Positions 19,101 to 27,214 of a DNA stretch of 27,214 nucleotides are shown one piece after another. Made by a program: the position numbers and the translations under genes. The stretch's first letter is position 1. Each line of letters opens with the position of its first letter. The DNA is taken from positions 1 through 27,214 of the forward strand of contig MCFL01000313.1 in NCBI GenBank assembly GCA_002102555.1. Direction: 5' to 3'. Source of the stretch: Catenaria anguillulae PL171. Its lineage: Eukaryota; Blastocladiomycota; Blastocladiomycetes; Blastocladiales; Catenariaceae. The notes below the pieces were generated by a model that saw only the letters and a list, made by a program, of their open reading frames with translations, was not told the DNA's origin and did not search any database.

Positions 19101-22100
19101 CGCCTCGTCTTGACACGTGTCACCTTGGCCGTCCTCGGTGGTGCGGCCCCACCAGCACCGCTGCTTACCGCCGAAGCACGCATGGCCGTAATTGCGGGCT
19201 GCGCACCCGCACGGCGCATATCCTCCATGTCAAACATGTCGGTCAGCTTGCTCTGCTGGCGCTGGTTGTTGACCCGGGTACGCAACCAATCGGGATGCTT
19301 GACACGCGGAATCGGGTTGGTCACGCCCTGCATGGCGGCCGGAATCGTAATCAGCTTTTGCAACACGGATCCAAACCGCTCCTTGTAGTAGTCCCAATCA
19401 ATCAACTCGCGCACATCCGGGTCGTGCAGCGTCGGGTCCTTGAGCCACTTGCGCAAAAAGTGCCGGCGAATCGCGGGCTCCGAGTGCAACAAGGCGACAG
19501 GTAGTGCGCGCTCGGCAACAGGTGCGCCGGCGGGCAAGCGGCAAACGAGGAAATGACATGCGAGCTTGTCCTTGACCATTTCGGCGCCGAGCAATTCCGC
19601 CAGCCGCTTGGCCGTGGTGATGGCGGTTGACTTTTGGCCCTCGTACTCTGAAAGCGACTTGGACATGTTCTTGTTTTCGGAAATCAAGTCAATCAACTCG
19701 GCATCCGCGACAGTGGCGCCCTTGCAATCCATGATGTCGAGCCACTCGTTGGCCACCTGCGCGACCGCCGCATAGCACTCTTCGAGCGTGGTGCCCTTGA
19801 GAAACACGGAGAAAATCTGCTGCTGAAAGATCTTGATGAGCTTGAGCTCACCGCGGCGCTTGACCTCGAATCCCTTCAACTCGGCCAGCGACCCGTCTTC
19901 GTTGAACACGGCGTAGCGCTTCTTGAGCAACTTGTCCTCCTCGGTAGATGCGGGCAAGATCATGGCCTTGTACGGACCGTCAACCTCAAAGAAGATTGAG
20001 TTTTCGGCCCAAATCGACCATCCGTCCGCCGACTTGCCACTCGTGTCCCGTGCTTGGTACTGGTGGTTGGTGAACGTGTCATGGACCAAATGGTTCAGCA
20101 TGGTGCACGGGTACGACACGACAATCTTTTTCCCCTTGGCCGTCTTGAAACTAAAGTTTTCGGGGAAGGATGCAGGCAAGATGCACCAAATGCCGTCCGT
20201 ATCCAACTCGAGCGGCCGCCCGACTTGTTCGACAAGCTCGCGCGCCAGCTGAATGATCTTTGCACCCGTGTGGCACACGATACCACCCATTTCCATGGAA
20301 TACCACCTTGATCCCTTGCGCATGACGTAGCCGTAGAACGAGTTGAGAATGCACTTGTGCGCCAACTGCAGCGAGTCCATGACGACCACCATCTTTTTGC
20401 CCTCGGCAATCCCGGCCGTGTCCCCAGCTTGCGACGCCGCGTCCAACTTGCCCTTCCACACCTTCAAGAGGCCCTTGTACTCGTACCGACGATCGCGAAA
20501 CTGGCGCACCGTATCAATGTAGAAAGGGTTTTCGCGCTGACAAACGGTCGACGTCTTGAGCACCACCTCGGTCTCGTGAATACGCTTGTACACCTTGCGC
20601 GAGTACTCGGCAAGTCGCTTGTTGAGCAGGGCTTCTTGCTGCTGCTTGGCCATCTCCTTCCACCCGGGCTCGTTTTCGCGCAACCCGCGCACAAGCGTCT
20701 GGTAGTCGCCCATGTCGGCCGGATAGTACTCGCCGCGCCACCGCCACTCGAGCTTGCGCTGGCACTGGTTGGTGGGGTCGTTGTAGTCGCACGACGCACA
20801 CGCTGCCTCGTCGACCATGGCGTCGGGCTGCAGCCGGTTGGTCAGAATGATGTTTGGGTACATGGCTGCCACGTCCAAGTGGTAAATCAATGGCGGCTCG
20901 ATGCGGTTGGGCGTGGTGCGGAGGTCGTCCAAGGCCGCCAAAATGGCGTTCTTGACCTCGTCAAAGTTGGTCACGTCGTTTGGGTCCACCTTGTGTTCGA
21001 CCTCGAGGGTAAACTTGAGCGCACGCTCAACATCCTTCATAAGCTTAGTCACCGTGGCGGGATCCACCTTGAACTTTGTTGGAATGTCGGATCGAAACAC
21101 GCCCGCCTCGAGCGCTTCGACGTGCCCTCCGACATATGACTCGGACGTCAACAAATGGCCCTTGTAAAACTGGCCAGTGGCATCCACGTGCTTGTTGGGC
21201 ATAAGCACGCCTGCCTTGAATGCCTTGACCATGAGCAGCGATTCGCAAAGCGTACCCGACCCCTTGCGCAAGACCTCGTCCGGGTTCATTGGAATGATGT
21301 TGCACAGCGAGAAGACAAACGGGTGCACATACTTCATGTACAGGTAGTAGGTTGCAACGGCATCCGACACCGAGTATTGTGCAAGCACCTGCGGCTTTTC
21401 CTGTGCGTACGGCACCATGAGCTCTGGATCCAACTCGATGGGATTGTACCCCAACTTTGCCGTGGTCACAGCCTTCAAGCCGTGCGATCCCGCGGGCAGG
21501 TATGAGTCGCGCTTGACCCACCGGAATGCGTCGGAATGATGCGCATAATACGACTTGTACTCGTCGTTTTCGTCCTTGAACCACCCGATGGTGGCGCGCA
21601 TGTCAATGCCGTGAGCCGCTGCACGCGTTTCGACAAATGGCCAGTCGAAAAAGTCGCCGTTGTACGTGACAATGACGTGCGGTTTGACCTCGATGATGTG
21701 GTCAAAGAAACGGTCCAGCAACCCGCGCTCGTTGGCCTCGTTGAAGACGACAAAGGGACCTTCGAATTCCGGTTTGGGCGTGTAATCAAAGTCGTCAATG
21801 TCTTCAGAGACAATTTCGCGGTTGGTGATGAGGTATCCCTGAAAGACGATAAGGCAAGTCAGAAATGCGGTGAAAGTCGACCAGAGATTGAGGGCTTGTA
21901 CGCACCTGGCCGTCGATAATGTACGAAATCATCATGATTTGGTCATGGCTGGCATCGGGAAACTTGAGCGGAAGCTTTGTCGTCTCGATATCAAAGGCGA
22001 GAATGACAGGATCGGGAGGTAGGAGCTTGTCGGGCTGAGGTGCAATTTCAGTGACACCGTTTTCCGACACAACCATGTACCACAAACCGACACGAAGGTC

Positions 22101-23185
22101 TGCAAATTCGCGGGGTCAGAACAACAACGTTGATTGAGAGGCCGAAAAAAACGATCCAACACACCGAGATCCATGGCCACGCGCAAATAGTACGGTACGT
22201 CGTACTCTCGCACATCCACAATCATACTCAGCGGATCCGTGTTGCGAGCGGCCGCAGCCGCAGCCGCCGCTGCAAATCCGCCCGTGGCTGACGTCGATCC
22301 TAGCCCACCGACTTGAACATTCATGCTCGAGTCGTACGCAACAGCGTCCGAGTCGCTGCGCGATGATTGGTTGCGAACCGCAGCCAGCATGTCTTTGCGG
22401 ACACGCAGCAGGTCCTGCACGTTGCGAAAACTGAGCTTGAGGACGATGCGTTTGAGGCCAAGGAGGTGATTGGGCTAACCGATTTGTGTGCGAATCAGGT
22501 ATTGAAAGAGTGAGCATGTGGGCTACCGCTGCAAGGACGGTTAATCGCGTACGAACCATATCGAGATCTTCTCGCTCGGCCCAGGTGATGGACTCGATGG
22601 TCGACTCGTACATGCGCTTGAGATACTCTTCCACATCCGCTTCTGTCGATGGCTGCACACGCACACAAGCACATGCCGCAATTTTCATCAGCGTCCCCAG
22701 CCAGACAGACGTGCAAACACATGGCAAGCCAACCGCACCTTGCACATCAAGTAGAAATACGGACTGTACACCACAGTGCTCTTGAAAGTACTTCCATCAT
22801 CCGCAATAAAGTAATAATCCACCGCCGACCGCCCGCTCGGCCACTCCTCGTCGCGAACCGTCGTTGCCTGCATGTTGACCATCCACCCAGAAATGCCCGG
22901 TCCATTGTACCGAGCAAATCCCATCTTTTCATCCATGGCATCTCGCTCGCCAATCACCTTGAACCGCTCCTCGGATTTCGCCAGTGCGTCCAAGTCCGGG
23001 TCGGTGCCCGATGGTGGGCCATTGTCGGATCCCTTGAAGTTTGTTCCGCCCGGTGGCCGCCGCCGAGTATTGGCACGCACATTGAGATTGTTGCCGCCGC
23101 CTCGGCCGCGGTGGGCAGAACTGCCGCCGCGACGGGAGCTTGGGACCAGGCCGAATGTGCCTGATCGTGATCCGGATGAGGACAT
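16109..23185 (-). CDS. POL2: DNA polymerase epsilon catalytic subunit
   Basis: Leading-strand replicative polymerase with 3'-5' proofreading. Exons are 23185-22739, 22652-22557, 22474-22165, 22099-21906 and 21838-16109; introns are 86, 82, 65 and 67 nt, GT-AG. The product is 2258 aa, close to human (2286) and yeast (2222). Joins restore family text: EDLDM+[13 protein letters not shown]+[15 protein letters not shown]+[10 protein letters not shown]. Exonuclease motif I is [15 protein letters not shown] with D321/E323; motif II is [12 protein letters not shown] near 408-419; motif III is [13 protein letters not shown] near 500. Polymerase motifs are [40 protein letters not shown] and [12 protein letters not shown] (catalytic DTD). 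Cysteines CASCDY...C match the CysX cluster. The C terminus has two zinc modules, CTACQY...CPEC and CTKC...CPC. Two alanine runs lie in likely flexible segments. All key residues look intact. Confidence 0.97.
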
Positions 23186-23572
23186 GGTTGTGTGGATTGG
23201 TCAGGCAGAGCGGCCGATGGAGGGCTGTTGAAGTATTTGCGAGGCCTATTGCTGTTTGGTATACATTGCAGTCATGGATATACGTAAGTGACGTTTTGCA
23301 TTATGTACGCAAAACTGCGAGACGAGTCGAAACGCGGAACAGAGACGAGTGACTGTGATCAGGCTCAGATCGGAGGCCCACACGATGATGTCGTCGACAC
23401 GAGCGACACGCGAGACATCGTACACGATTCCCAAAACGAGAATTTTGCTGATGTGATTCCATTATCTGCAATCTATGTACATCGCATTGTCACAGGCACG
23501 CACACATTTCCTTTTCGCCCTTCATCACTCTATATCGGCGTCATACAATCTCAGGCTATTCTATACACCTGC
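23186..23572. other. Intergenic region between the C2HC zinc-finger gene and POL2
   Basis: About 390 bases holding the POL2 promoter and the 3' end of the zinc-finger transcript; both neighbours read on the minus strand. Frames here are Arg-rich or short and unconvincing. No cell-cycle box or TATA element stands out. Confidence 0.45.
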
Positions 23573-25006
23573 TCATGGCTGCCTGCCACCTGCACCCACA
23601 TTATCCCGAGCAATCAGCTCCTTCCTGACCTGGCTCATATCCACAGGCGCACGTTTACTGTTCGCCGTCTTCAAGCATATCGTCTCGTGCTTGGCCACAC
23701 GATCCGGAGCAAACGACCGCCCGCAGTGCGTGCATGCAACAAAGCCTTCAGGCGGTGGGCCTCGTGCTGGTTTACTGCTTGCCGGTTCATTTTGCGGAGG
23801 AGGAGGAGGAGGAGGAACCTGAGCTGCAAGTGGTGGCGACGCTTTGCGGCGTTTAGTTTGAGGAGCAGTTGGTTGAGGTGGCGCAGGTTGTTGCTGTTGT
23901 TGTGGTATGGGTGGAGAGGATTTGGATGGTTTGGTCTTTGTGGGAGCGGATTTTTTCGTGGAGTGTGATTGTTGTAATGGTGCTGACGCTTGAGGAGGAG
24001 GCGACGGTTGATACATCATTTGCTGTTGCAGCACATAGTGTTGTTGCTGCTGCTGAGCATAGAATGCTTGCTGTTGCTGTTGTAGCTGCCAGTCTTGATT
24101 TGGCGGAGCAGACGACGGATACATGTACCCACCTTGGAGCGGTGATGCTCCTGCGGATTGTGCTGGTTGACGGTTCAGTGAATTGGATCTCGACTGATGT
24201 GCAGAATGAATCTTGTTGACAACCGATGGGGCCAATGGAGGCGGCGAATTGGACATCCAAATCGGAGCCTGGTGTTGCTGCTGGCCTGGGTACTGCGGTT
24301 GCGGCGGATACGGCAACATGGGCTGTTGATACGCCATGGAATCGGTCGATGCGTGCCGACCATGACGCGTCTGCTGCTGCTTCCCACCACCAGTCCCACT
24401 CCCACTCCGCCTGCGACTTGATCCGCTCATACTGGAATTGTTGGACCCGCTTCTGGAACGTGTTCCTTTGCCCTTTGCCGATGTAGGCCCCGCCAGCCCC
24501 GGGCCTGACGCCAAAATGGACGAGCGTGTGGCCGGATAAATGGACTGCAGGTTGGGAATACTCGATCCAAACTGTGACTTGACAAGCGACGAGCGTGAGG
24601 GGACTGTGTGCACCCTATGTTGCTGCTGCTGATTGAGAGCCATGCGCGCAGCTGGATCGAGGGCAAGTGCAGCTGCTTCGGCAGCATGCAGTGTTCGCGG
24701 GCTCATGGGCTTTTTACCCATCATGCGTTCATACTCTAGATGCAAATTGGGCGGCGGTGGACCTGGGCCGACGTGAGAAGATGGGGGTCCGCTGCCAAAG
24801 CCGGTGTTGCGATGGTGCGCAGCGGATCGGTGGCCATGGTTGCCGGGCTTTGGTTGCGAGCTCAAGGACACGTCGTCTTGCCGGACGGATTCAAAGAAGG
24901 AGCGGAGTTTGCCTGTGCCGTGAATGCGGTCTGTCGGCGAAGAGGAGCCCGGGAGTGCGGGAGGTGAGGAGGTTGGTTGGTAAGGGAGGACGTTTGTGCT
25001 TGTCAT
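23573..25006 (-). CDS. Gln/Pro/Ser-rich protein with C-terminal C2HC (ZC2HC1-type) zinc finger
   Basis: A single-exon frame of 477 aa from the first ATG at 25006 (MTSTNVLPYQP). Most of the protein is disordered: Ser/Pro-rich to residue 230, then Gln-rich tracts (QQQQQAFYAQQQQQ) and a Pro run. One short conserved-looking stretch is GTGKLRSFFESVRQDD near residue 30. At residues about 430-460 is CTHCGRSFAPDRVAKHETIC, which fits the C-x2-C-x11-H-x3-C finger of the ZC2HC1 family, found in many ciliated eukaryotes. The finger is single here, where several relatives have two or more. Likely intracellular; the biochemical role of the family is poorly known. A TATATA sequence lies only 7 nt upstream of the ATG, too close for an ordinary TATA box. 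Confidence 0.72.
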   Translation of the reverse strand: MTSTNVLPYQPTSSPPALPGSSSPTDRIHGTGKLRSFFESVRQDDVSLSSQPKPGNHGHRSAAHHRNTGFGSGPPSSHVGPGPPPPNLHLEYERMMGKKPMSPRTLHAAEAAALALDPAARMALNQQQQHRVHTVPSRSSLVKSQFGSSIPNLQSIYPATRSSILASGPGLAGPTSAKGKGTRSRSGSNNSSMSGSSRRRSGSGTGGGKQQQTRHGRHASTDSMAYQQPMLPYPPQPQYPGQQQHQAPIWMSNSPPPLAPSVVNKIHSAHQSRSNSLNRQPAQSAGASPLQGGYMYPSSAPPNQDWQLQQQQQAFYAQQQQQHYVLQQQMMYQPSPPPQASAPLQQSHSTKKSAPTKTKPSKSSPPIPQQQQQPAPPQPTAPQTKRRKASPPLAAQVPPPPPPPQNEPASSKPARGPPPEGFVACTHCGRSFAPDRVAKHETICLKTANSKRAPVDMSQVRKELIARDNVGAGGRQP

Positions 25007-26283
25007 CGTGAAGATATATAGGCTGTGCTCAACAGAAAAAACTTGAAAAAATGTCGTGTGCAAGGAGAGCTATTGGTACATTTGACTGCGTGGGGTGATG
25101 TGTGAAATGAATGAGGGAATGAAGTGTTGCAGTTGGTTGTTTCCTCGCTGTACTCTCCAGCCGCTGGCGACAAATCGAAGGATGGCTACACATATCCTTA
25201 GCGATTTCTGCAGGAATTCGAAGAAGCAGAGCCAGCGAAAAAAATGCGAACAGAATCGGCCAAGGAGCGCGTTTGGTCCGTCCCTCGATCGTTCATGATG
25301 AGCTCCTGTACATAGGTAAATGTGTCGTGGCACGTTTTCCTGTCCAACTCGCTTTCCACTCTCGCGTCTCACCATGAGGGCGTCGGAGGGTAGGTAGTTA
25401 TGTCTTCATGGGTACGGGGCAAGGACACTTCTCTCAGTCGTTGAGCTTTCATGAAGGACTGTTCAATCCTGAGTCCAGACTTGCAATGAATGCGAACGTT
25501 TCGTCACGACAAAAACAGGTCATTGACTTTGCGGCTTTCTCGCTCACCGACAGAACCCGACTCAAAAAACGTGTCTCGCCCCGGGCCGCAATAGAGCTGC
25601 TCACGAAGGAGGGCTGCTGAACGTCTCCCAAGCGCGACCTGAAATTTTTAACGGCCCTCCTCCCGTCCTCTGTACCCATTCCCAACTCCCACTGCTCCGT
25701 CGCCCGGCGACTCATCCACACATGACCTTTTCTTGCAAAACCTCGCAAGCGTCTCACGGTACGCGCTTCACCACTTTTTTTTTATCGAATCCCAATCCTT
25801 CGTCGCTGCATTTCTCTTTGTGCCCCCCCCCCCCCCCTGCCTGTCATTCTGCGCTGCTGCCAACTCATGGCGGCGCGGCCACCTTGTGCAAGAGGATTCG
25901 AGGACGCGAGGCGGATAGAGGCGGATGCCAAATGCAAGTGATCACGCGGATTTTGGTCTTCATGAAATGCCTGTAAAAGCCATGTTTTACCGTTTCGCCT
26001 TGTTTTCGGGACCCGATCGATCGCTCATTGTTCGGGTCCGATTCGCCATTTATTTTCTGCCAAAAATTCCCACACGGCCCGCGATTCCCGCGACACTTTG
26101 CCTTTGCCGGGTGACTCGACGTTGACGACGAATGGGCTCTCTAAATTTACTTTGCCTCATCCAACACATTCAAAACATCAAACCAGATTGGTTGCACTTT
26201 GGGCCAAACATAGACTGACTGATCGGAACATCCGGCTTGTCCCTCCACATCCCTCACTTTTCCCACACACGTGCTGTGTGTCG
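25007..26283. other. Long divergent intergenic region
   Basis: About 1.28 kb between two divergently read genes, expected to hold both promoters. It contains a run of nine T (25775-25783) and a run of fifteen C (25823-25837). The frame of the downstream gene is open from about 26098, but no ATG occurs in it until 26284. Short ORFs on either strand show no codon bias or motif. Confidence 0.5.
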
Positions 26284-27214
26284 ATGTGGTGTGTGCAAAC
26301 AACAGACATCACCAACACCGCTGTTCGCACCAATCCAGCCATCGGTCGACCACGAGTACAAATTCCCACCCGGGCCCGACCCGCCATCCTTGGCCGCCGA
26401 CACTCCAAACTCATCGGCCGCCTGCTCACCCTAGCCACCCTCGTCTTGGTCCTCGTCACCGCCCCCGTCGTCATCCTCGGCAACGCCCAGCGCAGACTCC
26501 ACCTCCCAGCTCCACACTTTGTTGTGGGCCTATCCGACCACCAGCACCCGCTCACCGCCTCGCCCTCGTCCGTGTCGTCAACCTCCATCATGACTGCCGC
26601 TGCCGGCCCATCTTTCACCTCTGCCTCGGCCACTGCCCTTCGCGCCGCCTCGCGCATGCTATGCATCGGACACCGCGGCATTGCCGCGCTGTACCCGGAA
26701 AACACGCTGCCGTCGCTTGTGGCCGCCCTGGACCAAGGCGCCGACGGCATTGAGCTCGACATTCGCTTGACGCTCGACAATGAGGTGATTGTGATGCACG
26801 ACCCGACTTTGGATCGGTCGACCAATGCCACGGGCAATGTCCGCGATTGGACGTGGGACCGCATGCAGCGCGAGGGCGTGGTGGCGAAAAAGACGCATTT
26901 GGGGTATGGCGAGTGTTTTGGAGAGGGGCCCGCGGCGGCCGTCAAGCCCGAGGAGCACAAGGATGCTGGGCCAAAGGAGGCGCCGATTCCGAGGTTGGTG
27001 GATGTTTTGGATATGCTTGTTGAGTATCCAAGGGAGGTTGGGTGTATCATTGACATCAAGGCATGGATTTTTGACTTGTGGCATCATTGTTCCCACGCAT
27101 TCAAGGTCGGACTCACACCATTTCTCTTGGTGGATTAGTGGGACAACCCCTTGTCCATCATGACCCACTTGCACACCATCCTGACTCTTCCTCGCTACAC
27201 AGCCTTGCTCCCAC
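26284..27214 (+). CDS. Glycerophosphodiester phosphodiesterase-family protein, membrane-anchored (3' end outside window)
   Basis: Predicted to hydrolyse glycerophosphodiesters or phosphatidylglycerol-type lipids, as GDPD and yeast Pgc1 do. From the ATG at 26284, residues about 44-66 form a single membrane segment (LLTLATLVLVLVTAPVVIL). The catalytic domain starts at CIGHRGIAALYPENTLPS (catalytic-type His and Glu), then GADGIELDIRLTLDNEVIVM and HDPTLDRSTNATG, in the family order. After VGCIIDIK the frame meets TAG at 27136-27138, so an intron is required. A GT-AG intron of 33 nt (27106-27138) or a GC-AG intron of 78 nt (27061-27138) would both be phase 0; the latter gives IIDIK+WDNPLSIM, which matches relatives (LDIKFTN-like) and has normal length. 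The gene continues past the window with SIMTHLHTILTLPRYTALLP. Alternative later ATGs lie at 26590 and 26656. Confidence 0.85.
27061..27138 (+). other. Probable GC-AG intron in the phosphodiesterase gene
   Basis: Starts AAG|GCATGG and ends GGATTAG|TGG. The 78-nt length matches other introns in the window, and removal yields IIDIKWDNP, in line with the family. The competing GT-AG reading (27106-27138) would be only 33 nt and would leave 15 extra residues including WIFDLWHHCSHAF. Confidence 0.5.

Noticed and set aside
16300-21919. Numerous long plus-strand frames antisense to POL2
   Set aside because: They are shadows of a GC-rich coding strand; translations are Arg/His/Leu-rich with no motif, while the minus frame is a complete polymerase.
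23288-23968. A 226-codon plus-strand frame overlapping the zinc-finger gene
   Set aside because: Its C-terminal half is an Arg/Trp/Leu shadow of the Gln/Pro-rich minus-strand protein, and it begins at a GTG in non-coding sequence.
25013-25020. TATATA as a core promoter of the zinc-finger gene
   Set aside because: It lies only about 7 nt before the ATG, so transcription would start inside the coding region; a chance AT-rich patch is more likely.

Overview
The window looks like nuclear DNA of a flagellated (zoosporic) fungus, perhaps a blastocladiomycete or chytrid. The evidence is GC-rich coding DNA with third positions biased to C/G, spliceosomal GT-AG introns mostly 48-86 nt long, a fungal-type mitochondrial transcription factor B, a DNA polymerase epsilon catalytic subunit, and a gene for the axonemal protein DRC8, which only ciliated or flagellated lineages need. 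The taxon is an inference; no rRNA, tRNA, CRISPR or virus-like element was seen.

Left third (1-7000): a minus-strand, low-complexity, possibly nuclear protein gene (119-1260); a secreted protein with a somatomedin-B-like cysteine motif (2349-3461); mtTFB with three introns (4071-5319), convergent with a membrane-anchored NmrA-like protein (5432-6805).

Middle (7000-16100): an accessory-looking stretch. A small family of BTB/POZ genes sits here: one apparently intact copy (7092-8382, minus), one with signs of frame damage (13229-14624, plus), one clear pseudogene (15072-16068, plus) and a heavily eroded fragment (8389-8722, minus). The three longer copies share a phase-0 acceptor at the same homologous site, so they descend from one intron-bearing ancestor. 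Between them lie the four-exon DRC8 gene (8920-9945), an unrecognised spliced minus-strand gene (about 10371-11060) with a duplicated exon-end/splice-donor segment, a three-copy 131-bp tandem repeat (about 11743-12138), and a small Pro/Gly-rich ORF with an in-frame 33-residue repeat (12269-12499).

Right (16100-27214): POL2/POLE in five exons on the minus strand (16109-23185, 2258 aa predicted), with exonuclease, polymerase and C-terminal zinc motifs intact; a glutamine-rich C2HC zinc-finger protein (23573-25006, minus); a long divergent intergenic region; and the 5' part of a membrane-anchored glycerophosphodiester phosphodiesterase (26284 to the window end, plus), whose last visible intron fits best as a GC-AG intron.

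The genes do not form a pathway; this is ordinary eukaryotic gene order. The most interesting parts are the decaying BTB family and the near-identical 131-bp repeat with palindromes. I found no convincing new multi-gene system.
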